A DNA stretch of 64,000 nucleotides from Lytechinus pictus (lineage: Eukaryota; Echinodermata; Echinoidea; Temnopleuroida; Toxopneustidae): contig NC_087257.1 in the NCBI RefSeq assembly GCF_037042905.1, forward strand, positions 16,608,001 through 16,672,000, written 5' to 3'. Of this stretch, positions 58,201-62,706 are shown piece after piece. A program made the translations under genes and the position numbers. The notes under the pieces are model-generated. The model did not search any database. It was not told where the DNA came from and saw only the letters and a program-made list of their open reading frames with translations. Positions within the stretch are counted from its first letter, which is position 1, and each line of letters opens with the position of its first letter.

Positions 58201-58709
58201 TCGTCTGTAAGAAGATACACAAAGAAGAAAGAACACTTTAAGATTACATTATGATAAAATCTCTGAGGCTCTCTCATGAATATCTGAGGATATCAGATTT
58301 TGAAAATGCTTCCAAGATACCCAACCTGAAAAAAGAAATGAAAATGTTAAATTCTCAACACATATACCTCTCTTATACATCTCTATCATGTGAGACAGAC
58401 TTCAAAGAATACTTGTGAGTCTTTACCTATATCTAAGACAGCGGAGGAGAATAAATCTTCAAGCATATACCGATGGAGCGACTATAATCCCCGGCAGCTC
58501 AGGAATGATTAATAGAAAAGAAACTTTGAAGATACAAAAGGAAAGTGAGACAGCATGAAAGACATGCGCATCATTCACTCACCACTAGACGTGTCTTCGC
58601 TACTGTTCCCCTTGCTCAGCCGGCCAAGCGCCATGTGATGATCGTTAATGGAACACAGTGAGCCGCCTAGCCTTCCGTGATACTGCGTTGACGTCTCCAT
58701 CATCTCCAT
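28095..58709 (-). CDS. GRB10: GRB7/10/14-family adaptor gene (13 coding exons, genomic span)
   Basis: Thirteen exons joined in phase give 723 residues. The order is: N-terminal Ser/Pro/His-rich region (1-240, with a PDPFPEL motif at 193-199 like that of vertebrate GRB10), RA domain (about 243-332), PH domain (about 375-490), BPS region (about 512-625) and C-terminal SH2 (about 627-715, FLIRES with phosphotyrosine-binding Arg654). This is the GRB7/10/14 architecture. These cytoplasmic adaptors dock on activated receptor tyrosine kinases such as the insulin receptor, and RA-PH reads Ras-GTP and phosphoinositides. The protein is longer than human members (530-600) because of the N-terminal region and an extended BPS linker. 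It is probably the single invertebrate pro-ortholog, so the symbol names the family rather than a one-to-one ortholog. The start at 58709 (GCCATGG) is the first ATG in the first exon; upstream coding exons are not excluded. Confidence 0.93.
28731..28912 (-). CDS. GRB10: GRB-family coding exon 12 (SH2 domain, first part)
   Basis: Encodes residues 620-680, [49 protein letters not shown]. It holds the SH2 Trp-Phe start, the FLIRES strand with the phosphotyrosine-contacting Arg654, and the KVKHYQI strand typical of GRB7/10/14. The acceptor is CATGACAG and the donor ATG/GTGAGT, phase 0. Confidence 0.97.
29146..30136. mobile_element. Element with GATTTAAATC palindromic ends
   Basis: The left end has at least four GATTTAAATC palindromes in 65 bp, then 'cttgattttttt'; the right end has 'ctgatttaaatcataaaaat', a degenerate 'ccgatttgaat' and a poly-T/A run. 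The interior of about 850 bp is unique and AT-rich, except for a tandem pair at 29594-29688. It is an intronic interspersed element of about 1 kb with no coding capacity. Confidence 0.6.
29594..29688. repeat. Two-copy tandem repeat (~47 bp)
   Basis: 'tcccccatgtgatagttctaggaaatattcctagcta' is repeated as 'tcccccatgtgataattctaggaaatattcccagcta'. Each unit holds a self-complementary TAGGAATATTCCTA-type core. Short and non-coding. Confidence 0.75.
30272..30523 (-). repeat. Three-unit tandem array including the exon 11 end and donor
   Basis: Units of 85, 88 and about 79 bp start at 30272, 30357 and 30445 (plus coordinates). Each contains, on the minus strand, a 'gtgtgg/gggcg-GG-GG-GGTATCAACTC' segment followed by a GTGAG donor. 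The unit at 30445-30523 straddles the real exon 11 end; the other two lie in the downstream intron and retain GGTGAGC and GGTGAGC donors. Confidence 0.85.
30472..30679 (-). CDS. GRB10: GRB-family coding exon 11 (Ser/Pro-rich BPS-SH2 linker)
   Basis: Encodes residues 551-619 plus the first base of codon 620: [16 protein letters not shown]... to ...ACRRGGINS. It carries ten or more Ser-Pro or Ser-Ser-Pro motifs and is much longer than the linker in mammals (about 30 residues), suggesting a phosphorylation-rich segment. The acceptor is TTTTTGCAG; the donor is TCAG/GTGAGT. The exon end and donor are repeated twice more in the intron (30272-30444). Confidence 0.9.
30830..31140 (+). repeat. Purine-rich degenerate repeat (gaatgaatgg-type)
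   Basis: Repeated 'gaatgaat', 'gaatggatgg' and 'aaggatgaat' words make an A/G-rich, C-poor tract on the plus strand. It is an intronic simple-sequence region without further structure. Confidence 0.6.
31920..32212 (+). repeat. Polypyrimidine tract (~290 bp)
   Basis: Almost pure C/T on the plus strand, with repeated 'cttcctc' and 'ttctcctcc' words, so A/G on the transcribed GRB pre-mRNA strand. A 144-codon open frame over it is an artefact of composition. It lies about 280 bp downstream, in the transcript sense, of exon 10. Confidence 0.8.
32493..32609 (-). CDS. GRB10: GRB-family coding exon 10 (BPS region)
   Basis: Encodes residues 512-550 with [20 protein letters not shown] and EEFNWR. This is the BPS core (VAMDFSGQTGRVIENPAEA in vertebrates), which docks in the substrate groove of insulin/IGF1 receptor kinases. 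The acceptor is GCATTCAG; the donor is AGG/GTAAGA, phase 0. Confidence 0.96.
33198..33383 (-). CDS. GRB10: GRB-family coding exon 9 (PH domain end)
   Basis: Encodes residues 450-511. [20 protein letters not shown] is the C-terminal PH helix, with its invariant Trp, and matches [20 protein letters not shown]. It is followed by [16 protein letters not shown] and a charged extension. The acceptor is CTCTCGCAG; the donor is CAG/GTATGT, phase 0. Confidence 0.96.
33851..34002. mobile_element. MITE with ggccc...ggcccc inverted ends
   Basis: The left end 'ggcccactccataaaaactt' is inverted relative to the right end 'agtcttttatgaaaccggcc'; 'catggtagttaccatcatgg' and 'tccattatggaaactaacat' lie inside. 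About 150 bp, 30 bp from exon 8. Non-coding. Confidence 0.55.
34032..34142 (-). CDS. GRB10: GRB-family coding exon 8 (PH domain, middle)
   Basis: Encodes residues 413-449, [20 protein letters not shown] followed by [17 protein letters not shown]. It aligns with PRHLQLLADLEDSNIF...KKQYNAPTDHGLCIK of vertebrates. The acceptor is TTTCTAG and the donor AAG/GTGAGT, phase 0. Confidence 0.95.
34310..34965 (-). repeat. Tandem array of exon 7 3' end plus donor and intron start
   Basis: The last ~50 bases of exon 7 with its donor (34911-34960) recur at about 34771-34826, 34637-34688, 34526-34581 and 34395-34443, separated by a repeated ~80-bp intron segment ('agatcaggaacta', 'ttgggaccagaaat-ataac', 'gaccaggtacta', 'ggacaggaac'). 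The period is about 110-140 bp. A minus-strand AAG/GTAATT donor is intact in the 34526 unit, AAG/GTGATT in the 34771 unit, altered in the 34637 unit and lost in the 34395 unit. Confidence 0.85.
34916..35056 (-). CDS. GRB10: GRB-family coding exon 7 (PH domain start)
   Basis: Encodes residues 366-412, [20 protein letters not shown] to [19 protein letters not shown], the [11 protein letters not shown] strand and GLYYS are PH-domain signatures of this family. The acceptor is TTCCTTCAG; the donor is AAG/GTAATT, phase 0. Its last ~50 bases and donor are the terminal unit of the tandem array at 34310-34965. Confidence 0.95.
35348..35451 (+). repeat. (CAT/CAC)n microsatellite
   Basis: About 100 bp of CAT triplets interspersed with CAC triplets, in the intron between GRB exons 6 and 7. 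Likely length-polymorphic. The Met-rich and Ile-rich open frames over it are artefacts. Confidence 0.95.
35828..35965 (-). other. GC-rich coding-like island between GRB exons 6 and 7
   Basis: A conspicuously GC-rich 130-bp patch sits in AT-rich intron. On the minus strand it reads ...[18 protein letters not shown] then [17 protein letters not shown] before a stop, with a CGACGCAG acceptor-like site upstream. The [13 protein letters not shown] segment resembles the [14 protein letters not shown] strand encoded by exon 7. Phase does not allow simple inclusion between exons 6 and 7. It may be a decayed duplicate exon, an alternative terminal exon or an unrelated fragment. Confidence 0.3.
36046..36138 (-). 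CDS. GRB10: GRB-family coding exon 6 (RA-PH linker)
   Basis: Encodes residues 335-365, [20 protein letters not shown] then [11 protein letters not shown]. The first residues match the FFPEQMV linker of vertebrate GRB10. The acceptor is CGCCTGCAG and the donor CTG/GTGAGT, phase 0. Confidence 0.92.
36310..38140. other. GRB intron between exons 5 and 6
   Basis: No further exon was found. The segment 36700-36830 contains several 'caatcaatcg' and 'gcaatcaatcgtag' words related to the inverted repeats of the MITE at 46721-47203. A (G)13 run lies at 37799-37811. Confidence 0.4.
38148..38269 (-). CDS. GRB10: GRB-family coding exon 5 (RA domain, second part)
   Basis: Encodes residues 294-334: [19 protein letters not shown] and [21 protein letters not shown] and the KYE-F-NP motif are hallmark positions at the end of the RA domain and the RA-PH linker. 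The acceptor is GAGTGCAG; the donor is GGG/GTAAGT, phase 0. Confidence 0.94.
39300..39655 (+). repeat. C-rich degenerate tandem array
   Basis: About four units of 80-95 bp share 'aactccaatgtctc', 'taaccccacccc' and 'ttctcacttactccaccc' words, ending in a (C)16 run. G is almost absent from the plus strand. A 186-codon open frame is an artefact of low complexity. Confidence 0.75.
39925..40310 (+). repeat. Purine-rich tract (~385 bp)
   Basis: A long A/G-dominated stretch on the plus strand with 'ggaagga', 'gaaagaag' and 'gggaagg' words, so it is pyrimidine-rich on the GRB transcript strand. It follows the C-rich array after only 270 bp, giving an abrupt reversal of purine/pyrimidine asymmetry. 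Confidence 0.8.
41553..41712 (-). CDS. GRB10: GRB-family coding exon 4 (RA domain, first part)
   Basis: Encodes residues 241-293, [14 protein letters not shown] to [11 protein letters not shown]. It matches the Ras-association domain of GRB7/10/14 (KVFSEDGTSKVVE; SWTLVEHHPHL in mammals). The acceptor is a CTCTCTCTCAG tract and the donor CTTG/GTAAGA is phase 1. Confidence 0.95.
41720..45240. other. Proximal part of GRB intron 3
   Basis: No exon was identified. Within it, 44390-44480 and 44650-44740 share diverged 'tttggtttggacacctc-gt', 'gtacctggcaggagttga' and 'gacctgaag' words, an imperfect local duplication. The rest is AT-rich without recognised elements. Confidence 0.4.
45245..45880 (+). 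repeat. Tandem repeat, ~4 units of 150-180 bp
   Basis: Each unit contains, in order, 'ttcac-at-gattgcaatggt', 'cgtttgtaatcaat', 'aatcactctctaagc', 'acaagtcccggatcttcaat' or 'cagggcccaatcttcaattg', and 'gcattcctcctttctcagag'. Units 2-4 are the clearest. The content resembles the internal words of the caatcaatcg MITE family, so an element may have been tandemly amplified. Confidence 0.75.
46721..47203. mobile_element. MITE split by a SINE insertion
   Basis: The left arm (46721-46778, with gatcgatccaatcaatcg and ctatggaaag) is an inverted match of the right arm (47147-47203, ctttccatagttgtg, attgattggatcaatc, caggcccc). The arms are about 55 bp. Between them lies the SINE at 46779-46976 and about 170 bp of further AT-rich DNA. 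Related arms occur at 12020-12230, 36700-36840 and 52738-52880. Confidence 0.65.
46779..46976 (+). mobile_element. tRNA-derived SINE (second family)
   Basis: The head reads GCGCGATAGCTCAGTCGGTA then GAGCGGGGGACTCGTATTCC, a good A box and D arm, followed by the B box GGTTCGATTCC (about 46830-46840). The anticodon position reads CGT but the anticodon and acceptor stems are mispaired, so it is not a working tRNA. The tail has 'ggtccttcggaggggacctt', 'aagccatcggtcc' and ends in a short poly-A. It lies inside the MITE at 46721-47203. Confidence 0.85.
47320..47397 (-). CDS. GRB10: GRB-family coding exon 3 (charged linker)
   Basis: A 78-base exon encoding residues 215-240: [17 protein letters not shown] followed by TNNNDNITQ. 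It is bounded by TTTCTCGCAG and CAG/GTAGGT, with both phases 0. The helix-forming charged stretch just before the RA domain is also seen in RIAM/lamellipodin/MIG-10 relatives. It was found by splice sites and phase fit with exons 2 and 4. Confidence 0.85.
47434..47530 (+). repeat. Direct repeat flanking exon 3, copy 1
   Basis: About 97 bp starting 'tcccagggattcaataaaca' and ending 'gatgagacacacct', 90-95% identical to 48440-48539. It lies only 37 bp upstream (transcript sense) of exon 3. The two copies bracket a GAT-rich microsatellite and the MITE at 47990-48392. Confidence 0.8.
47698..47775 (+). repeat. (GAT/GGT)n microsatellite
   Basis: Imperfect GATGATGGTGATGATGACGA-type triplets over about 75 bp, intronic. 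The His-rich open frame on the other strand is an artefact. Confidence 0.9.
47990..48392. mobile_element. MITE with TAGG(C/G)-TGCACCATCCC ends
   Basis: Left end 'taggcggtgttgcaccatcc' and right end 'ggatggtgcagacggcccta' are imperfect inverted repeats. The interior has many CG-containing palindromic words: 'tctcgaga', 'tagcgcgcta', 'gcgcgataat' and 'cccaagttgacttggg'. TA flanks or ends are present on both sides. About 400 bp, non-coding, with higher GC than the surroundings. Confidence 0.75.
48440..48539 (+). repeat. Direct repeat flanking exon 3, copy 2
   Basis: Second copy of 47434-47530, with a few substitutions and a 3-bp insertion (gataatgagacacacct). It begins about 48 bp beyond the MITE right end. 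Confidence 0.8.
48873..51157. mobile_element. TIR-bounded block with nine interspersed 15-mers
   Basis: The left boundary reads CATATGGGCATTTTCAC (about 48877-48893) and the right boundary is its perfect inverse, GTGAAAATGCCCATATG (51139-51155). Inside, the 15-mer GTAATGTCAGTTACC occurs at 49240, 49408, about 49434, 49453, 50526 (one substitution), 50736, 50751, 50946 and 51125, always on the plus strand; the last copy abuts the right TIR. There is no coding capacity. If the ends are taken at TGGGCATTTTCAC, the flanks are TA on both sides. It sits in GRB intron 2. Confidence 0.7.
51350..51428 (+). repeat. AT-rich minisatellite (ctatataatacc)
   Basis: About six imperfect copies of a 'ctatataatacc(at)' unit of 10-20 bp. 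Intronic and probably length-variable. Confidence 0.85.
52140..52525 (+). mobile_element. MITE family C, copy 1 (3-bp TSD AGT)
   Basis: Ends are AGGTGGTTTCAAACCGCCTC and the inverse of AGGCAGTTTCAGACCGCCTC. The direct flanks are AGT on both sides, a 3-bp target-site duplication. The interior is shared with 56484-56960 in the same orientation ('aaaaaatacccattaattat', 'gcaagcaaggcg', 'agctcagcagcca', 'acctactatttagtgggtat'). No coding capacity. Confidence 0.9.
52738..52880. mobile_element. Probable MITE of the caatcaatcg family
   Basis: 'gagcctgtaacactaag' and 'ctttgtgctaaaggcccc' look like imperfect inverted ends around 'agcaatcaatcgtag', 'cacgattgattgc' and 'atgatcaatcgct'. Related to the arms of 46721-47203. 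Boundaries approximate. Confidence 0.45.
52970..53260 (+). repeat. Tandem repeat, ~4 units of about 72 bp
   Basis: Units share 'tcctataaatagcatcctcta', 'atggcttt-aaa-agaa', 'aagga-aggagctcaattt' and 'ttaatatctcc' words. Units are 75-85% alike by eye. Intronic and non-coding. Confidence 0.75.
53437..54039. mobile_element. Foldback DNA element flanked by TTAA
   Basis: Long inverted arms: 'aggtcaagtccacttcag', 'gctgaaaatttcatcaaaat' and 'cggatgtaaaataagaaagt' on the left, with their inverses on the right ending 'gtggacttgtcct'. An inner inverted pair ('gatgtcattcactcactatt' and 'aatagtgagtgagtgatgtc') extends the stem, so nearly the whole 603-bp element can fold. Both sides are flanked by TTAA (53433-53436 and 54040-54043), which could be a 4-bp TTAA target duplication as in piggyBac-type transposons. 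Confidence 0.85.
54165..54760 (-). repeat. Interspersed repeat family A, copy 3, split by a SINE
   Basis: On the minus strand this repeats the 4070-4440 segment: 'agatctggtacagatacata', 'gatcaccaacaccgataag', 'cttattttgctaatta' and, beyond the SINE at 54232-54520, 'tttcattggattctgtacga'. The interruption shows the SINE inserted into an older family A copy. Confidence 0.65.
54232..54520 (+). mobile_element. tRNA-derived SINE (family of 15862-16131)
   Basis: The B box GGTTCAAATCC lies near 54288, preceded by 'gaaacagagggtcgtg' and followed by 'cagccatggcg', 'ttccttcagcaaagaatt' and 'gggtaccggcaggaagta', ending in (TTA)n. It is more diverged than the other two copies and its 3' part differs ('gggcccgctgggagaacag'). 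Confidence 0.8.
55144..55672 (-). mobile_element. MITE family C, diverged copy in reverse orientation
   Basis: In reverse complement it repeats family C words: 'caagtacctactatttagcagg', 'gcaagcaaggcg' (as 'cgccttgcctgc'), 'gcgggcaccat' and the end 'caaggcggtctg'. It contains an internal duplication of the 'aaaatacctgct-aatagtaggta' segment (55274 and 55395). The outer ends are weaker than in the other two copies. Confidence 0.65.
56484..56960 (+). mobile_element. MITE family C, copy 2 (3-bp TSD ATT)
   Basis: Starts AGGTGGTTTCAAACCGCCTC and ends GAGGCGGTCTGAACCCACCT, flanked by ATT on both sides. It is longer than copy 1 by an internal segment with an inverted pair, 'tggtattttctgatcggggt' and 'cccgatcagaaaatacctgg'. 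Same orientation as copy 1. Confidence 0.9.
57690..58204 (-). CDS. GRB10: GRB-family coding exon 2 (N-terminal Pro/His-rich region)
   Basis: Encodes residues 43-214. The acceptor is TTCTTACAG. It begins with [13 protein letters not shown], matching the conserved start motif of GRB10-type proteins. It contains a six-His run (residues 122-127) inside an Asn/His/Gln-rich stretch, a [10 protein letters not shown] proline segment, and PDPFPEL (193-199). The donor GTG/GTATGT is phase 0. A 72-codon and a 200-codon open frame in other frames overlap it and are shadows. Confidence 0.92.
58583..58709 (-). CDS. GRB10: GRB-family coding exon 1 (putative start)
   Basis: Encodes residues 1-42 ([16 protein letters not shown]... 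to SSEDTSS). The donor is AGTG/GTGAGT, phase 1. The open frame extends upstream to about 58793, where an in-frame TAA closes it. A pyrimidine tract and candidate AG acceptors (near 58795-58785) precede it, so the mature first exon may carry 5' UTR or come from an upstream coding exon. The ATG at 58709 has an excellent Kozak context. Confidence 0.7.
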
Positions 58710-59064
58710 GGCAACGCAAGAATCTCGGGATGAGACTACCGACTGAGATGCCACAAATGAGGCTCGTTTGCTAATTAGTTCTTGCCTCAACCTTTACCTA
58801 TAGTGGATAGAAAGAAGAAAAAAAAGAGAGAGATAAGACATTGATATTAATTAGAAAAGGCCCAGAATTTTCGCCAATTTATAGCTTGACGAGTATCAAT
58901 GACTCATTATAGTGGGAGGGGGCTGGTGGATTTGAGCTGAAAAAAGTGAGAAAATGCAGCTTCGTGGTAATTAAAAGCCATTCTGCGTGTATGGCAGCCA
59001 GACAATACAGTATATAACATGGATCATTAGCAGAAAGACATACAAAGTATATCTTCTTCCACAT

Positions 59065-59235
59065 AAGGTTTATCGCTAATCAGAACCGCAATGCATCATG
59101 GGATCGAAAAGGGGGCCGTTAGCTAGCTCTGCGCACGCGCACTGCGGACTGTCCTTAGTGCACGTGCTTGGAGCTAGCTTGATTGCCCCCTTTTCGATCC
59201 CATAAGGCATTGCGGTTCTGTTAGTGATAAATCTT
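59065..59235. mobile_element. Hairpin element (~170 bp, ~65-bp arms)
   Basis: Left arm 'aaggtttatcgctaatcaga', 'accgcaatgcatcatgggat', 'cgaaaagggggc' and right arm 'gcccccttttcgatcccata', 'aggcattgcggttctgttag', 'tgataaatctt' are inverted with few mismatches; 'agctagct' and 'gagctagctt' continue the stem. The loop of about 45 bp is GC-rich and CG-rich (gcgcacgcgcactgcgg). About 360 bp upstream of the GRB start. Confidence 0.85.
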
Positions 59236-60939
59236 GAACATGGCATGATTCCACTATGATACACGTTTTCCATAGACCCTTGCCCAGGTTATCATGGTCA
59301 TAGGGCTGAATGGGTTAACAAGCCTACAATTACTAGTAGTATTACTAAGATTCGCTTTTGAGATGACTACTTATTTCAATCGAACTGATGGCAAGCTAAT
59401 GTAATTCATGCATCTGATTGGCTAGGACCACATCTCCAAACAAAACCACTTACATGACATCATTGTGTTGGTGCAAGAACGCTCTCGCCAAACTTTCGCA
59501 CTTCATATGCATGCAAAAACGCCTAAAGCAGCACGCATAAGGGCATTTCTGCACCGATGTGGTGTGCGAAAAATGTTTTGCGAAGGGTGTTCTTGCACCG
59601 CCACAAAAACTAACATGCTATTGTGTACAATCCATTTTATACAGATACTGTACTCATTACTAAAAAAAAAGATTTATGGCCTTGGTCTTATTTTCCTGCA
59701 AATACATTCTAACCCGTCTATAAAGACAACATATGGGAGACGAGAAAAAGGGTCTTTTTGACAGGTGGTCATTGTGAACAGGTTCCTGTAATACATGTTT
59801 CAATGCAGAATGCTTTGAGGAAAACCAAACTTAATGGACAGGTATGTACACTTAATTATAGACTTGTGGTCCTTCTATAAGGGTGGTTGTTACAGCAAGT
59901 TTGACTGTACGTGTATGCATTCCAATCCGTACACACTGAGTTCTAACTGACTGACTCCATGAAATAAAAACTATTTGAGTGCTTCACAAAATACAAGTAA
60001 AAGACTTCTCTAAGTCTGCGACAACCATTGAAATCTAAACGTCTTGGATAAATATTGAAAGAGACGAGTTTGAACAGAAACCACCACTGGCTTCTGGCCC
60101 AGTCGGTGGTGTTCCTTTGGTGAAAGCGGGCGGCTCTTGTCAAACGGTCGGCACCGGCTACCTGCCAATCAACCTGTCTCTGGCACCCCTCGGAGAAACC
60201 AAAGAACACGAGATGTCCACTGGCTACCCCCAGTCCAGCTCCAGGGAATCTGTTACTAAAAGCCCCATTCGCACTATGATAAATATGTTACAAACTCCTT
60301 GATAGGAATTCATTGAAATCGGTATTGTGAATTGAAATTGTTAGTGTGAACTGAAACTATACCCTCTTGCATGTGCAATTCATGTTTTGAAATTATTATC
60401 ACAAATTCAATGGCAATTCAGCCTTCTAGGTAATGAAACTTGAAAAAATAGATCTTGAAGCATGTTGAAAATTTCATTAAATAAATCTCACAGACAGTCG
60501 TTTCAGTGATTTGGAGAGGAATCTTATTTTAGTTGCTTCATTAGACATGTCTTACATCACACCTAGTCTGCAGGCATAGACCCTGATTAAATATTTTATC
60601 AACAAGGGGTCTTCACACAAGACTAGCAAAAACAAAAGGGGCCTTCTGTACATAAATCAATGCCAGGGAGCTTTATAGGCTGAATATTCAGACCACTTTT
60701 CTCAAATGAAGGGTTTGCACAACAATGTCAAACATGCATAGACAAGGATGATTTCATTTTTTTTTAAACACACATCTGTATTGGCAACTTTTGAAATCAC
60801 AAAATATAATCACTGTGAGTACAGAACACATTTTTATTAATAATTTGGCAATGCAAAATGGAAAATAAAGCTGAGAGAATGAACAAAAAAATCCATATTT
60901 TATTGTTCGAAATAGACATGAAATGAAATACTCAGAAAG

Positions 60940-61141
60940 TTTGCATTGCCCAATTGATCGTGGGCCCGGCAGCCGCTGTGCAGCGCCAGATCGACGAGGC
61001 TCTATCCCTTTAATCGTTGAACGCCAAACAGGGTAGCAGCAAATCCCATATTTAATGTCTTTTGGTCTGACGCGGCAGGTGTTTGAACCCCCGACCTCCC
61101 GGTTGTGAGACGGATGCTCTACCAACTGAGCCAACACACCA
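60940..61141 (-). mobile_element. tRNA-derived SINE (third family)
   Basis: On the minus strand the head is GGTGTGTTGGCTCAGTTGGT then AGAGCATCCGTCTCACAACC, a canonical A box and D arm with a CAC anticodon position, then a GGGGTTCAAAC B box. The T stem and acceptor stem are broken. The body continues 'ccgcgtcagaccaaaagac', 'gctgctaccctgtttggcg' and 'gcgctgcacagcggctgcc'. It differs in body from the other two SINE families. Confidence 0.85.
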
Positions 61142-61573
61142 TTGCATGTTAACAATCAACATAATAACATCCAACAGAACACAAGAATTTGAGGCACATT
61201 CGGGGGAAATAATAATTGAAGTCTCCATCAATCTTGAAAGAAAGTGTTGTACATTTCAAGTCTTCACTGCAGTACTTGTCTGAATCAAGATGCATCAATG
61301 AAATATACATAGGCAGATACGCCTACTCGCTTCCGGAACTTTAGGAGGGAGCTGCTAATTTGAGACTTTCAAGAGTTTGCTATCGTGTTTTCTCAAGAAC
61401 TTTGCCTCCTTGCTGCCTCCTCACAAGTTCTTGAAGGCAGCTCTGGCTTCATCTCCGGTCTTAAGCACCCGGAAGACAGGAAAAATCATTACCACTTCCA
61501 TAGGAAGGGAATATTTCATTACATTCATTTGGTTTGCAAGCCAGGGCTCCATACTAACCCTTTTTTTAAATTT

Positions 61574-61985
61574 CTACCGGTCCGACCTGATCATGTAGGA
61601 CCAGTACATACCCAGTTTTTCCATTTTTTACTGGACCGAACCTAAAATTTACTGGTCCCAAATAATAAAGAAAAATATAAAAAGAGACTTGAGCTTAATT
61701 TGCTGTCTTTTAGTGCTTGTTACCCCCCCCCCAAAAAAAAAACCCCTAACAAACAACAAATAGTATACACACACAACAAAATTCATGAGAGCTATTGTTT
61801 TAGTTAGATGCCAGAGCCATTTTTATAATTTACAAAGGAGAAGAAAATATATTTCAGTTAGATATAATCTTACTGGTCATGTCGGACCAGTAAATCTGGC
61901 TATTTCTGAAAAGTTACTGGCCCGACAGCACTTTTCACCGGTCTGGGACCGTCGGACTAGTGCCAGAGTCGCGTGCTGTACAAGC
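61574..61985 (+). repeat. Interspersed repeat family B, copy 2 (longer)
   Basis: The right part (about 61855-61985) matches 20210-20345 in reverse complement. The left part (61574-61670) contains further 'ctggtccgacc', 'tgtaggaccagta' and 'actggaccgaacc' words in partly inverted order, so the family may be a long element with repeated ends. A (C)8-(A)9 tract lies near 61724. Confidence 0.65.
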
Positions 61986-62091
61986 CATTGGTCAACAAAT
62001 ATTTGGTCTAATTGTCATTTGGTCTACTCTACTCTACACATATTCTAATACCCACTGAGTCTAATTCTCATAAAGTATGATGCCCAAACTT

Positions 62092-62230
62092 GGGTCCGTT
62101 TCATTAAACTTTAATCATAATAACAAATTTGCAATAAACGTTAAATCCTTCAAGCTGATTGGCTGATGGAAAATTTGTTACAGAAATTGTACATTTGTTA
62201 TTATAACAAGTATTTATGAAAAGGGGCCCA
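62092..62230. mobile_element. MITE with gggtcc...ggggccca inverted ends
   Basis: Left end 'gggtccgtttcattaaactt' and right end 'aagtatttatgaaaaggggc' are imperfect inverted repeats; 'aataacaaatttgca' and 'tacatttgttattataac' extend the stem. The interior has 'gctgattggctgatgg'. About 139 bp, non-coding. Confidence 0.65.
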
Positions 62231-62434
62231 GGTCTGATTCCCACTTCATCTACATACCATTGGAAGGTACTATCTTTGGAATAGATGCTGCACGCCTTTC
62301 TCGAACTGAATGAAAATTTTCAGAAGTTGCTAAAAGAATACACAGCCCCCATCGATTTTAGAGCAAAGAAGAAATGCAAACTGGCAAACAGGAGACCGAT
62401 CTAGGGGAGATGTGAAGTCAGTTTCATCTATTAA

Positions 62435-62706
62435 ATAATAATAATAGCTGGATTTATAAAGTGCTTTTTGCCTGAGGATACAAAGCGCTGCTATTATTAC
62501 CCCGGCTTTAGCCTGAGCTACCATCACCGGCTCTCAGTGCATGCAAGGACTTACTCCTGCCGGGTACCCATTCACCTCACCTGGGTCGAGTGCAGCACAG
62601 TGTGGATAAATTTCTTGCTGAAGGAAAACACGCCATGGCTGGGATTCGAACCCACAACCCTCTGTTTCAAAGGCGAGAGTCAGAACCACTAGACCACAAC
62701 GCACCC
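62435..62706 (-). mobile_element. tRNA-derived SINE (family of 15862-16131)
   Basis: On the minus strand: 'gcgttgtggtctagtggttc', 'tgactctcgcctttgaaac', B box GGTTCGAATCC, 'cagccatggcgtgttttcct', 'gggtacccggcaggagtaag', 'agcgctttgtatcctcagg', ending in (ATT)n. It is the best-preserved tRNA-like head of the three copies. Confidence 0.88.

Noticed and set aside
61070-61141. tRNA-Val-like gene on the minus strand
   Set aside because: The acceptor and T stems are broken and the sequence continues into a conserved-looking SINE body.
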